Shown here piece by piece: positions 33,433 to 46,086 of a stretch of DNA of 64,000 bases (positions within the stretch are counted from its first letter, which is position 1; each line of letters opens with the position of its first letter). This stretch comes from Elymus sibiricus (lineage: Eukaryota > Streptophyta > Magnoliopsida > Poales > Poaceae): positions 392,045,886-392,109,885 of the forward strand of contig CM077666.1 in the NCBI GenBank assembly GCA_039707655.1, given 5' to 3'. Made by a program: the position numbers and the translations under genes. Under the pieces are notes generated by a model that was not told where the DNA came from, made no database searches, and was given only the letters and a program-made list of their open reading frames with translations.

Positions 33433-36400
33433 TCAGATGAAGAACATGCTGTCCTTGAGATCCGCGTGCACCTCGGGCATATCCCAGAACCGGGGAGCAC
33501 CCGCGGGGACGGAGGCCGACGATGACGGCCCGTGCTCGTGGACCTGGAACTGCTGGGACGCCATCCTGCTGTCGTAGTAGTCCCTGCCGCGGTAGGCCGC
33601 GATGTCGGCGTACTTGATGGGCGCCGTCAGCGACACCGGCTTGGTGCAGCGCGCGAACACGAAGCACATGCTGTACACCAGCTTCTGCAGGTCCACGCGC
33701 TCGAAGCCGTGCCCGTTCTTCAGCATGTAGTAGTGCGTCGGCCGGCTCGTCCCGTGCAGCCCGTCGTGGCTGCAGAGGAAGAAGTCATCGTGCGACCCGT
33801 CGACCACGACGGTGTCGACGACCGTGCCAGGGAGCACATTGCCGTTATCCGTCCGCAGCTCCTTTCTGTCGTTGGGGAACAGTCGCGTGTGGTGCCGCTT
33901 CTTGGCCACGATCACTGTGATCGTCGGCGAGTAGCCGTCCTCGCAGATACCCTCCTTCATTGACACTAGCTCATCGTCGAGGACCATATCGAACAGCTCA
34001 TCGCTCACGCCATCACGGAAGTAAATGATCTTGTCTGGCTTGACGCCGCCGTTCCTCTTCTTGTAAACTTCGATGAGCTCCTTACACATGATACCGAGGT
34101 TGTCGATCTTCTCCCTGCGGCGCTTCTGGGCACGGATTCTCGGCACGTACTGGCTGGCGCTAGGGCAATCCATGGACGCCACAACAGCTGCTATCGACGG
34201 ACTCTCCGTGTCTCCTGGAGGCGGGTGGTTCACGTCCGCTCCGATGAACATGAAGCGTGTGCCAGTCACCATTGGAAGCTCGTCAGATAGCTGCATGTTG
34301 CTTCCTCCGAGCTTGCTGTTGATCTTGAGGGCAAGGTTGGACAAGTACTGGTCCTGGCTATTGCCTTGTTTGTTTGCGAGGTGGCTCAACAGACACTGGG
34401 TTTGGATCCCCAGCTCTGTCTCGCAGATCATCTTCAGTATCTTGTGCCCACGGTGCTGCTCAGACATCGGGCAGAAGAGGAGTTGCAGCTTCTTCTGCGT
34501 GTGCTCCTCGGCATCCTTCTTCACCTGGATAAGCTCCTCACGTAGTTTGCCCGGATCAGATAGCACCGACATTGCTGAACAACTCACAAAACAGTCTTCT
34601 ATGTGCATCTGAATACCAAGGTCAACACACTTTCTGACGATATTGCCAATGAACTTGTCTCCATCAAGCGGCTCTTCCTGGCCAGAGTGAGATGGCGTTG
34701 CACTTGCACTGAAGTCGAGAATGCCCCAGCACTTCAGTACTTTGCCGTCTACCAGTTTCATCCACTTCATGAGGTTCCACTGGCAGTTTTTCTTGCTGAT
34801 ATTGTAGTCGCGGCGGCCACTGGAGGAGCCGAGTGTCAGGATGGGGGGAGCAAGAATAGTACCCGTGACTTCTGTCATCTCTCTGTTCAATGTAATGTTA
34901 AATTGCTGGCCTCTGCTACTGCTGAAAGTAAAGTGATAATTAGTGACTGATAATAAACATGAGTTCAGTTTGCTAATTTTTTACAATTAGATCAGATCCT
35001 TGAAAGAAAGGCAAACATCAGTTCCGTCCAAAGAAAGATAATTCCAGAAAATACTTAGATACAAACATGGTTAAACTTCATTTTTATACTGAATCCAAGC
35101 ATGGTTAAACTTCTTTTTTTCAATTAGCATCTATGTTAGCACAACTTTCAAGTTTTATTGTAGATGTACTGTTTACACAGAAAAACTATTGAACTGAATA
35201 TCTAGCAAATTGCATTGGATTGGATTTAACAAATAAACAGCACGTATAAATTAAGTTGTCAGATTTGACAAAAAGAAAGAATGCATGGTCAGGCGTTTAC
35301 AAACAGTAGAAGGGCACCCAAACTCAAAACAGTTACCTGCAAGGCCCTTCTGGAGGTTTTACCATATCCAGAATCATATCTTTCCGGGCTTTTGATTCGA
35401 GTGGCTTGTCCCTTGGCTTCTGGTTGGAACCCTTGAGCGTATTGTCCTTGGGATACTTTTGCCGTCGATGAAGGTTACAGAGCTCAATCGGGACATAATT
35501 TGGTCTGCCATTATTTGTGGTCAAATCCAAGCATGGAAGCATCTTATACTGAATCACCACTTCATACTGCTCATGATAATACTCAACAAGCTTATGGGGG
35601 GGCTTCCCTGCATCGAAATCTTTGAAGGTGATAAATTGTGCAGGCTCAGCTGTCAAACCTTGAACCCTGTACTTCCGAATTCTGGTCCCATTTTCTTTCC
35701 CTTTGGAGGACTTCTTCAGGTAATTCACTGTGATACAGAGGCCTTTCAGCTGACTCTCCAAATATTTCCGTTGTTTCTCGTCTAGAGTTGTTTCCATGTC
35801 AAAGGGAATCTCAGTGTCAAACCGCTTCACCAAGTGCTTAACAAGATCCAGAACACTGCTTCCATCTTGGCAAAATTCCATAACTGAATAGTCCACACAT
35901 AGCACCAGCCCTTGCTCGGTGGCTTTTAGGGTCTGCATGGTTCCTTTCAGAGCTTCGGTAGTAAAGGCCCCATGATAGCTGATCTTAGGAACCTGCTGCT
36001 GTGAATAAAATGTCTGACCGATGATAATCTTGCCTGAGCTAGAGGCCTCACGCACAATGGCATCAAGAGCCGGCAAGATCCCTTTATGCACAGGTGGCCG
36101 AAGGGGTTGCCTCAGCTGCAGCACCTGCTTGAGCACTGCTGATGCATTGTAGGTCCGTGACCGGACTTTCACTTGATATACACTTTCTGGCAGTTTGGCG
36201 AAGGTAAATAGATGGCCCTTACCATCAGAGGCAGCAGCTAATGAATATGGAGGCAGCTCAAGTACCTCCAAGAGTTTAGCCATTGCAAAACTCTGATCTG
36301 ACAGGGAGAGCTGCAAGCTTCCTGAAGCCTCAGAAGAATCTTGGCCAAGCTCGACATCATAGCAAAAGATAGTTGATCCTCCAAACTTGATTCCGAAGTG

Positions 36401-39289
36401 ATTCACGAACAGTTTGACTTCTATCTTTTCAATGGGGCCAGCACGGCCTAGAGGGGGAACAAGAGCAGTTATAAACAGCGAAGGTTTACACACAAGGAAA
36501 ACAGTAACGTAGCATGCTGCTAGAGAGGGGGAATGGAGGATCACCAAAAGCTACACTTTCCCTCAAAGTTTGGGCTGGACACTACAATTACACCAATAAA
36601 AAATGCGGAAGCAATGTAGCTATACCGAGAGGAAATCGCTCATCCTTTCGAACTCAGATAGTAAATATTCCACTGAACTGCAATTCACTTTAGTTCGCAC
36701 CCTTACTACACTACAAAAAGTAACCCCAAAAGGCTCAAAGTTGTTCTCCATGCTGACTCCAAACCACACCATGACGCAACTTCAGTTGACCCATGCATGC
36801 AAGCCTACTTGTGAAATAATACATTCGTAAGAAAAAAGTCCCTAAAAGAATCAGATATATGTTTTCACTGGTGAAAACTGTGATGCTTTCTTGTCTTCTG
36901 ATAAAGGATATGGTAGTTAAATGATGTTCTAAATGTTCTGAAACTACAAGGTGATGTACCACACTCTACTGCTATCTGACAGGATTTCCTTTTATCTCAT
37001 ATGCTGTGCATCCTCTAAAACAATTATTACCATCTTGGAATTGCGGAACAGAGGTTACTAATAACAGTTTAGAAGTTCAGTTAGCATGTAGGCGAGTTCA
37101 TCACCATATCTTCGACTTTTTCAAGCAAAACATGATTATAATGACCCTATCAAGCTAGGAATCAAACACTTCCTGATGGATCAATAGCTGCTATAAGTAC
37201 AGCTGTAATACAGACAATGCAGCGAAGGGAACTTATGATACAGAGAGATAACCTTCATTCCTATTTACCTCAATCTATAAACCTTGGAGCACACATAGGC
37301 ATTCATAATACTACAACAGAACCGTATGAACTTGAGAAACCGCATAATCATGAGGCAATGCAGGCATGCAGCACATGGAACTTATCATACAGAGAGATAA
37401 ACCTCATTCCAATCTATCTCGATCCATAAAGAATGAAGCACATTTGGGCATCCACAATAGTACAAACAGAAATGTATAAAACTTCATATACTGCATAATC
37501 ATGAACGGCGATCAAAATAAGAAACAATCTAAGATTACACCGATGCAAATGCTACTCTAAATCAGCACGCAATTAACAAAAATTGCAATAACAGGCCCGT
37601 AGCTTCAAACAAGATAGCAGTCCACTTTACTACAACATGGGCGCCTGGACAAACGAATCGCCTTGACCAACCACATACATGAAATCAAACAGCATAGGCT
37701 CTAATGACTAACTACCACAAAATCGCTGATCACTTGATCGATCAAACATTTCGGAGGAACGAACGAATCATGGCAGAGTTCGCAAGGCTTGCAAGCAAAA
37801 TCAGGAAACAGTACTGCAAATGGTGCCCCCAAAAGGCCCAAAGTTCTTCTTCATGCTGACTCCAAACCATAGCATGAAGCAACTGATCCACTGACGCATT
37901 AATGGAAGCCTACTTGTGAAATAAGACATTAGTAGAAAAAATCCCAAAAAGAATCAGATACAGGTTTTCACTGGTGAAAACTCTGATGCTTTCAGGTATT
38001 CTTGATAAAGGACACAGTAGTTAATTGATATTCTAAATGTTCTGAAACTACCAAGGTTCCTCTAGTGCTATCTGACAGGATCTTTATCCCATCTGCTCTG
38101 CATCCTCTCAAACAATCATTTGCCATCTCAAAATTGCAGAACAGAGGCTACCAACAACAGTTTAGGAGTTCAGTTAGCACGTAGGCGAGTTCAACACCAC
38201 ATCTTCATCCCACTTTTTCAAGCAATTCAGGATTGTAATGACCCTATCAAGCTAAGAATCAAACGCTTCCTATGGATTCGAGATACAAGAGAATAAGATG
38301 TAGGTACAGCTCTAATACAGACAATGCAGCAAAGGGAATTTATCATACAGACAGATAATCCACAATCATATTATCTCGATCTATAAACCTGGAGTTCATA
38401 ATACTACAACAGAACCGTATAAAACTCGAGATACTGCGTGTAATCATGAACCAGAATCGAAATACGAAACAATCTGAGATCACACCGGCGCAAATGCTAC
38501 TCTGAATCAACACGCGGCGAACAAAATTTGCAATCACAGGCCCGTAATTTCAAATGGTAAACAGTACGGCTGGGGAAATGCATCGCCCCGATCAACCGCA
38601 TACACGAAATCAAACAGGGTAGGCTCTAATTGACTAACCATCACGAAACCCTTGATCGATCAACCGCCCATGTTTCGAAAATTTCAGAGGTACGAAGCAA
38701 GGATGCCGAGGTTCACAAGGCTCGCAAGTAGAATCAGGGAACGGTGCTTACCAACAGGTCCCGAAGAAGACGAGCTCGTCGCCTGTGTGATCTCCTTCGG
38801 CGCCCACCATGGCGGGTCATACTGCCGGTTGTTGCGACGCTGCTGCTCCTGCGACGAGCGGTGCTGGCCTTGGAAGCCGCCTCCGCCGTGGCCCTGGTAT
38901 CGACCGTGAGTGCTGTCGCTGTCGACCCTGCCGTGATTCCCGCCGCCTGTGCCGCGGCCTACGTTGCCACGGCCGCGATGCTGCTGTCCCTGCTGCGCGT
39001 GGTCGTACCAAGGGAAGTGCGAGCCCCGAGGTACATTCCTTGGGACATCCTGACGCCCTCGTCCGCTTGGCTCGAGAGGGGCGCCTCCGCCGCCGCGGCC
39101 GCTGCCCCCGCCTTCTCCACCGCCACCGCCGCGAAAGGCGCCTCTCCTGCGGCCCTGGTTTCTGACGGGAGTAAAGCCGTCTTCGTCAGCGTCAGCAACC
39201 CCACCGCCGCCGCCGCCTCCCCCATCGCGGCGGAGGCCCACCTGGCCGCCGCCGCGGCCCCCGTATCCGCCGCCGCGCTGATTGGACAT
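33433..39289 (-). CDS. AGO3: Argonaute protein, AGO2/AGO3 clade (AGO3-like), three exons
   Basis: Small-RNA-guided silencing effector. Exons (minus strand): 39,289-38,752, 36,447-35,337, 34,921-33,433; introns are GT-AG with phases 1 and 2 and join to 1045 codons plus stop. Exon 1 encodes a Gly/Arg-rich tail ([15 protein letters not shown]...) likely to be disordered and RNA- or methyltransferase-interacting. Exon 2 encodes the N, L1 and PAZ domains ([19 protein letters not shown]). Exon 3 encodes MID and PIWI, ending in the conserved MFFI. The PIWI catalytic tetrad is Asp779 (GADVNHP), Glu820, Asp853 (YFRDGVSD) and Asp989 ([11 protein letters not shown]), where AGO1 has His; Asp there marks the AGO2/AGO3 clade. 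Start: ATG at 39,289 is the first after the TATA box. Compared with the neighbouring paralogue it lacks about 30 residues at the exon 1-2 junction. Looks intact. Assignment as AGO3 rather than AGO2 rests on the other copy resembling AGO2 more. Confidence 0.9.
36728..38750. repeat. Diverged 1.1-kb tandem duplication in intron 1 of the AGO3-like gene
   Basis: Copies at about 36,728-37,830 and 37,831-38,750 align at an offset of about 1,103 bp. Shared anchors in order are CATGCTGACTCCAAACCA, CCTACTTGTGAAATAA, GTTTTCACTGGTGAAAACT, TTCTAAATGTTCTGAAACTA, GCTATCTGACAGGAT, AATGACCCTATCAAGCTA and CATAATACTACAACAGAACC. The second copy runs up to the exon 1 splice donor, and the first retains a decayed version of that region. 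Confidence 0.8.
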
Positions 39290-39410
39290 CTCCACGCGAA
39301 GGTCGGCCGAAGCAGCGACGGATTGATGGGGGAGGATTTGGGTTTTTGGAGGATTTTTCCCCTTCCAGAACTTCGAATGGGGGAGGCGGTTGGGGGAACG
39401 GCGCTGGGGC

Positions 39411-39420
39411 CTACTTATAG
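39411..39420 (-). promoter_or_regulatory. TATA box of the AGO3-like gene
   Basis: CTATAAGTAG on the minus strand, about 125 nt upstream of the ATG, in a GC-rich promoter. Position matches the TATA box of the AGO2-like gene. Confidence 0.6.
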
Positions 39421-39715
39421 CAGGCGCGAGATTGAACGCGGGGGCGAGCGCGATGATTTTGAGAAGTGGAAATGACGGTTTTACCTACAGCACGCCGTCT
39501 GTTCCGTTGGGATGAACGGGGGCAATATGGGGAAATGAGCTAATTTGGCTGTGTTTGGTTGCCGCCGTGGACCGGACGTCAACCATTTTCATTTGTTTCA
39601 AACAACCGACCTTTGTGACTTGTTTCGTTGATTTCATCATCAATAAACTGAAACGGGGAGCGAGGCTAGGCGGGTCTAGCAGAGGTTATATGGCACCATT
39701 CTCTATAAAATACTA

Positions 39716-39791
39716 CTACCTCTATTCCAAAATATAAGATGTTTTTGTTTGCTAGACTACAAAAACGTCTTATATTTTGATACCGAGGGAG
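39716..39791. mobile_element. Stowaway-type MITE
   Basis: A 76-bp hairpin element bounded by TA dinucleotides, with ends CTACCTCTATTCCAAAATAT and the complement of CAAAATATAAGACG...CTCCCTC type. Near the AGO3-like promoter, about 300 bp upstream of the TATA box. Confidence 0.75.
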
Positions 39792-39849
39792 TATAAAATA
39801 GTTTGTACCACTTACTTAACTCTAGTTGTCTAACATTTCAAAACCTATA

Positions 39850-41480
39850 CTGGATTATTTGGTAGAATTGTGATGATATATACAGGCCAAAATATATTGT
39901 TTGTAGTGTATGTATTGCATTAAGAAAAAGTGAGTTGATCCAGATAATAATGAAAATCGGACCCACAAAGAAAGCAAACAACTAACTATTAAGGCACTTC
40001 GTCCTAGTCGGATACAAGGGTGCCTAGGCCCAAGACCGCCAAAAGCACCACATGCTGAACCAAGTCGACATTCACAATCTTGAGAACACTCTAGCAACCG
40101 GATGTGCACTCGTGTCTAACCTTCTGGAGAAAAAGCGATCAAACACTAACCTCCAACAAGGCACGAATTGACTGGATTGCCGTCGGCATGAATGGCTTTT
40201 TTTTTCTTCGAAAAGGAGGTTTGAACCCCCGGCCTTTGCATCTAAGAATGCAAACAACCATTTTTATTATATTATTCAACAAAACCTGTCAAAAAAAATA
40301 CATGGATCAACTCAAAGCCATCTTCCTGATGACCTCTGTCGCTACACCTACAAACTTGATGATATGCCCTGATCTTGCACCAACACACACCATCTAATCC
40401 AGTGGCCTCACAAAGCCTCCCATCGATGAGCCGAGAGCATTAACCGGTCTAGCAAACCTTCAGCACGCACCGCATGCTCATGTTCTAGAATCAGCTGCCG
40501 CCATTTTTCGTCATCCCACGTTCAGCAGGGATCTATGCATTCACCTTGTCATGCCTTTCTACCATCGACGCCACCACGACGCCAGACAACACCACCCTCC
40601 TGCACGCGCCCATCAACACGCATCCATTATCAAGACTCTGCTGCGCCATGCCACTGAGACCCTCCATCGCCGATGTCGTACATGCAACACCGCTCACCCT
40701 CATGTCCCCTCTAGCCAACACCTGCTCCAAAACGATGCCCGCAAGAGGAAGAAATGGCCCCGAAGGCACCGCTATCGTCCGATCTAGGAGACCCATATCT
40801 AGGGCCGGAGCAGCCGGAACGAGGTGACGATGATAGCAACCGACGATGCCTTCGACAAGGAGACGACGCCCAAGACATCGCCATTGTCCACCATGACCGA
40901 AGTCGGCACGATTTTCATCGGCTCGCGCCACTCAGAACCAACAATTGACCGGATCAATGTTGAGCCACGCCGTGACACTGCATGTAGTCGCCGGAACGCC
41001 GACATGGAACCAGCATCCCTTGTCGACCCCTCTACGCGCAGACAACCGGCCACGGGCCACACCGACAACAGATCTGGGTGGGGACCAGATCCACAGCATG
41101 CCGCCGCCCACCATCGCCAGAGAAGCACGCGAGCTCCCGCGGGCCATGGAGGCGATAGCCACCGCACGACTAAGGACGCTGCCCTGGCCGCTGCACGCGA
41201 TCTCCCCGCCCCAGCCGCACTAGGGGGTCGCTGCCACGTCTAGTGCCCCAGGCCCCTTCGACGTCGGGCCTGCTGCCACTGCGGCCTACGCCGGCGATAG
41301 CGGCAGAACGGGAGGCAACAGTGGGAGGGCACTTTTGGCGGCGCTAGGGTTAGCCCCTGGGTAGCGCCCTAGGGAGGCAACGCGAGGGGGCACTGGAGGG
41401 CTCTCCTTAAGAGATAATACCTCATGAGTGGCTTCTTGTAGGCAGATAAGACTTCGTATTCTCTTGCACACCCTCATCGA
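39850..41480. other. Unclassified repeat-like intergenic sequence
   Basis: A T-run with CTTCGAAAAGGAGG and CCCCCGGCCTTTGCATC (about 40,199-40,245) matches a phrase common in dispersed Triticeae repeats and may be the poly(A) end of a LINE on the minus strand. The GC-rich right part has many short ORFs on both strands and none looks real. Confidence 0.3.
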
Positions 41481-41900
41481 TGAATTTCTTTGAGATTGTG
41501 TCCTTTGGCAAATTCCTAAAAGCCTTTGCTAACCTATATTCAACCTCTTCAATCTACACATGAACTAGTGCTTCAAGCAACGCATGCGGCATTGTGCAAC
41601 TGAAGATGCTCGGGAACGCAACCACCAACGTAGACGATGTCGGGCCTTGCTGCTAGCCAATGTCACCAAGTGACTCCTCGTGCTTTCATCTCTGGAGATG
41701 AGACGAAAGGAGGCACCTCCCCAATCGATCTAATGAGCAAAGCTCCATGCATTGCTCGATACTACGTACTCATCAACCCTAGTTTGCTGCTACACGTCTT
41801 GAATCACCATCTCGACCAGAACTAGATCCAAACTAGGAGAACCATCCGCAGACTATGCCACTGTAGTCATTAGCTTCGACGAGCAACCGGGGATCACCGG
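41481..41900. other. Intergenic, no feature seen
   Basis: No ORF, RNA gene or clear repeat boundary is recognised here. Confidence 0.4.
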
Positions 41901-43743
41901 TGAAAGGGCCAAGGTGGTGTCACCTAGAGGGGGATGAATAGGCATTTTAATATATTTTTTATGGATTTGGATTTATCCTAATACAAAAATAAACTTAGGC
42001 GGATAATTTCAAGCACAAATCCTAAATACTAGGCCCAACAAAGTGCACCAACAAACTTACACAAGTTATATCACATGATATGAAAATGAATGATACAAGC
42101 AAGCAAGTCACACTAGTCACAAGATATATCAATAGTAGCAAGTATGAATTGTGAAAAGTAAAGGGGACAAGAGACTACCAATATGTTCCTGAAGTTCAAG
42201 TATCCACCTATACTCCAGTCTCCGCCGGGGGGATGGATGTTACCACGAAGGCACACCAACACCACGAAGGCTCACCCTATTCTCCCCTTGAGATATCACT
42301 ATGAAGGCGATTCTCAATCACTATGGTTAGCTTCTTCCTCCACTCCGGAGATGACAAGCTCCAAGACCACTTCACAATCCTCGCGAATGAGTAACTTGGG
42401 ATCACAATCTCCACAAAGAGGTCACCGAGGCAACGACCACCAAACAATCTAGGAGGTGGTGTCCTCCAAGAATAACAAGCTCACTGGCTCTCACTCAAAC
42501 AAATCGACGTGGAGAGCTCAAACTGATGCAACAAATGCAAAGCAAGAACACAAGAATTCTCAAATCCCTCTCTCTCAAATCCCACCCGTAACAACTAATG
42601 GTATGGAGGGATGGGGGAGGAGAGGAACAATGGAGGAGGTCAACAAATAAATCCTAGATCCATGGTATAGCTTCCCCCCGAAATAGATTGAAGTTTTGAG
42701 GCTTGGTGGAGAAAGAGAGAGCTCAAAAGAATAGGGAAATCTCGAATCTAAAAGCCCCTCAACCGATGGGGAAGAAGGCCCCTTAAATAGGGGTCAACCA
42801 AATCTGCGCATTGGGGCTCCCAGGGCCTCCCAGAGGTTCCGGAACCAATTTCCGGCCGCCCCAGAAGTTTATGGACATCTTCGGAAGGTCCTCCTGGAGG
42901 TAGCCCTGGAACTTTCGAGCTACACAGAACAGCCTGGACAACAACATTGAAATATGCATAATTTTCTCATACGAACTTCGATTTCGATGATCTTGGGCTC
43001 ATTCTGAAGCTATTGAAAATCTCAAGGTCCTCACATAGAGAACCACCCAAGATCGAATAAAAAAGAGGATGCAAAAAATTCAAAGGTTTGAGCACTCTAC
43101 GCACGACATGGACAAGCTACTCACTTAAAAGCCCCTCTTGATAGTACGACCATCAAACCTATAAATCGGCCTCTCACCAGGAACATGGGGAGCTTGGTGA
43201 AGTTCTTCAAATATCTCCCTGATATACTATGGGGAGCCTCATCTTCTTGTAAAACATCTTCACATGTTCATCGCCACTTGATGTCATCCTTACATGGGCT
43301 ACTTAAAATATTTCTTTTGATGCTAGCCCACAAGTTACCTAACCAACATAGACACAAAAATCACATAGTATGGGTTAGTTCTTATCGTACCACAAGATCC
43401 CATGTGGTACCTCATTTGCGCATGTGTGTTGACCATATAGAATTCGATCTTCGAGCTTTATCTTGGTCAACCCTTATCTTTACCCCATGGTCAATCTTGA
43501 TGTCTTGAAAACCACTTTGAACCCTTCACTTCACTTCATTGCTTCAAGACATGATCATCAATATCTCAATTCTCTCACGACCATATCCTTTTTCTATATG
43601 AGTATCATATTGGTCATCACTTGCTCTTGTTCATGTCCATCACAAGCTCTTGAGAGGTACAATGAATTATTCACTTGAATTACTTCCTTCAAGACTTGAC
43701 CAACCATGACTCAACATATGAGCTCATCATGATCTCGTCATCA
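41901..43743 (-). mobile_element. LTR-like repeat, probable solo or truncated LTR
   Basis: The block opens TGAAAGGGCCAAGGTGGTGT and CACCTAGAGGGGGATGAATAGGC, a phrase familiar from Triticeae LTR ends, and closes near ATCTCGTCATCA. On the minus strand a TATTTAAGGGGCC promoter-like site (about 42,783-42,796) precedes the part expected to be R/U5, favouring minus orientation. No matching target duplication was found, so the right edge is uncertain. Confidence 0.45.
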
Positions 43744-44085
43744 AGCCATGGTGAGCGGCTCCGGGGGCGAGGCGCTTGGCAAGCATGCATGTCCTGACAA
43801 ACAACATGGAGAGCCTGGAGGCGAGTGGGAGCAGAGGCAAGTGGAGCGGTGGCAAGGAGCTTGACCAGCTGACAGGCTTGTCGAGTAGTCTTGCTCATGA
43901 TGGCTAGAGCGGCGGCAACCTAGACACCCGACAGGGTTTCGGTACCGAGTGACGAAATGGTCAAGCGTGAAGCAATGAAAGCACATGTCATACGTTGTCC
44001 TCTTGGAGGCGAGGGAGAGTTTAGTTTCCTTCCTCGGGGCGGAGAGGCGCCTTCTCTGGCCTCGGGCAACACCACCATTCCCCAA
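43741..44085 (-). pseudogene. LINE ORF1-like zinc-knuckle fragment
   Basis: The minus strand reads CFHCFTLDHFVTRYRNPVGC followed by a second C-X2-C (CLGCRRSSHHEQDYS). This resembles the paired CCHC knuckles of plant L1-type ORF1 proteins, but the last Cys of the first knuckle is Arg, and there is no reverse transcriptase nearby. A decayed fragment. Confidence 0.5.
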
Positions 44086-44603
44086 CCTCCTTCCATCGAT
44101 GCTCTATTCACACCATCGAAGCATCGGGAATAAACTTTAGCTTGGAGTTCAAGGGCAGCCAAGCCGAGAGGATGCGACAGGGAGGGTGAGAGTAAGAGGA
44201 TGGCGAGGCAAGTCTAGAGGCTTCGTGATGGGCATGGATGTTTGGTCCTTGGGGTGGATCTTAATGATAGAGAGATTGGGGGGAGGCTCCGTGGTGGATA
44301 AAGAAGAGCCGATAGAGAAGGAAATGATTCTTTTTAATAGAGAAAAGGAATTGATAGATAGATTGGGAGTGCAATACACAAGTATGACGTGTGGGCAATT
44401 ATTGTCAGGGAGAGTAGCAAGTGATCCCGTTCGGAATGGTGCAAGTACTCCCATTTCTAGAATTGACCGTGCTAAGTACAAAATCAAAATAATTTTCTAA
44501 AATTTGTAATTTCGACCATCCTGGACTAAATTTAAGGTACAAATTTTGAAATAATTTCCTAAAATTTGTAATTTCGGTGTGGACTGGAAGTACACTCCCA
44601 TTT
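44086..44603. other. Intergenic, with a 27-bp direct repeat
   Basis: Two near-identical copies of TAATTTCCTAAAATTTGTAA flank a short spacer at about 44,488 and 44,550. Otherwise no feature is recognised; the first part may be more of the LINE fragment. Confidence 0.4.
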
Positions 44604-44625
44604 CTATATATATATATATATATAT
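44604..44625. repeat. (TA)n microsatellite
   Basis: Eleven or so TA units. Confidence 0.9.
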
Positions 44626-44882
44626 GCCTATTTTTATAAATTTAAACCTTGGGGCAGCATGGGAGTGATATTTTCTCATGCCTAGTTCCTGCGCACATCG
44701 TTTGCCGAGTTATCCTATCTACTTAGAGGGAGTAGATCTGAACACATCTTTGTCCCTTGTGTTCTTCATGGACATGCTTTTATAGGTTATTTCACATGTT
44801 TGGTGCGCAGGCAGCAGCATATTTTATTGTTGTTCATCGCACTTAGCTACCGTTTACTTACTGTTGTTGAAAGTCGTTGCAG

Positions 44883-45440
44883 GTGCTCCTGTCAGAAGAC
44901 TAGTTTCCGTGCCCTTCCCAGGCCAGCTGGAAATTCTCGCTAGCTCGTCCATGCATATGACCAGAGGGCAGCAAACGGCTGGATCGGGCATCGTGCAGCC
45001 GTCGAGCAAGCTGCATCGTCCGCCCAGCAGTTTCGTATTGGTAAATTATTATTAGTTCAACATCCTCAAATCGTTTATAAACCAGGACAAACCTTCATGC
45101 AAACAATTAATTCTGTAATTATTTTTCGTTAGAAACGCCACCATTAATTCAAGCAAGGGCTTATATGCCTTCGTTTGACTGGGTTTTGGGAGGCCACCAC
45201 GTCAGCACTGTTTGTTGGTTGCTTCGCACCTCTACCTGTTCTGTCATTCTGTGTGCTGTGCATGATAATTCAGCATTGCGCTCGGCCTTGGTATTGCCCT
45301 CTGCGGTTCATGGGTGCGTGACTATCGATCGGTCTGGCCGTCATTGCTAATCGACCGGCTTGCTGTCGCAGGTGCCTCTGCTGCTCGACTCTTACAGACT
45401 ATGCCTGATGCATCCACAAGGCCTGCTGAAAGTTGTTTGA
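44883..45440 (+). pseudogene. Possible plus-strand gene fragment converging on the AGO2-like gene
   Basis: Exon-like stretch 44,883-45,040 (acceptor GTCGTTGCAG, donor GTAAAT) reads APVRRLVSVPFPGQLEILAS... without stops. It can be joined in phase to 45,372 onward (acceptor TGTCGCAG), reading VPLLLDSYRLCLMHPQGLLK and stopping near 45,440. A further open stretch lies at about 45,665-45,800. I do not recognise the protein. It occupies the same relative position as the fragment next to the AGO3-like gene. Confidence 0.25.
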
Positions 45441-46086
45441 TTCTCGTCAGGTGCAGAAGCAGGTAAACTTGTCGAGACTCGTACCGTCAAACTAGGTACA
45501 GACTGCTGTTAAGTTCAGAAAAGAAGTGCAGACAGAAAAAGTGGGTGCGACACCTTCCTGCATGGCCTTTGCACCCCATAGAATCGGTGCTCTCTGCGTT
45601 TGTTGTGCCGGCCTCTACTTTCTGTGTAATAGTGTGTTCTTGTGAATCTGTGATTGCTCAAAGCTCCACCTGAACACCAACGGCAGACCCGATCTAGCAT
45701 GGTTGGAAATGAAGGAGCTCTTTGATTGCGTGCCGCCCGTCGCGTATGTTCCTCCAGGTAGAGAAGAGACTTGTTCGGCGCTAACTGCTGCAATCTGTTC
45801 ATGACAAGAACAGTTTTAAAAGCATTCTTTGTCTGAAGCTACTTGTCCCTGATGGAACAGAAAATTCCACCATCCTTATCAAGTGACAAGCAAATTCAAA
45901 CCGTTCAGATTATGAGATGATGAAATGAATCAAAAGTTGTTACAACTTCATGGAATTTTATCACCAGACTCTATAACCCAAGATTCAGTCAAGCCAAGGT
46001 TAGGCAACCAACACAGCTATAGTTAAAATACATAGACCTGAAGCACACGCACAATGACACAACCAGCAATACATTTCAAGTTCAAA
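45441..46086. other. Intergenic region and distal 3' UTR of the AGO2-like gene
   Basis: No independent feature is clear. The right part probably holds the AGO2-like polyadenylation region on the minus strand. Confidence 0.3.

Noticed and set aside
38744..39475. 243-codon plus-strand ORF opposite AGO3-like exon 1
   Set aside because: An Ala-rich shadow of the Gly/Arg-rich minus-strand exon; no independent support.
41901..43743. Complete LTR element
   Set aside because: Only one LTR-like block was found, with no internal genes and no matching target duplication.
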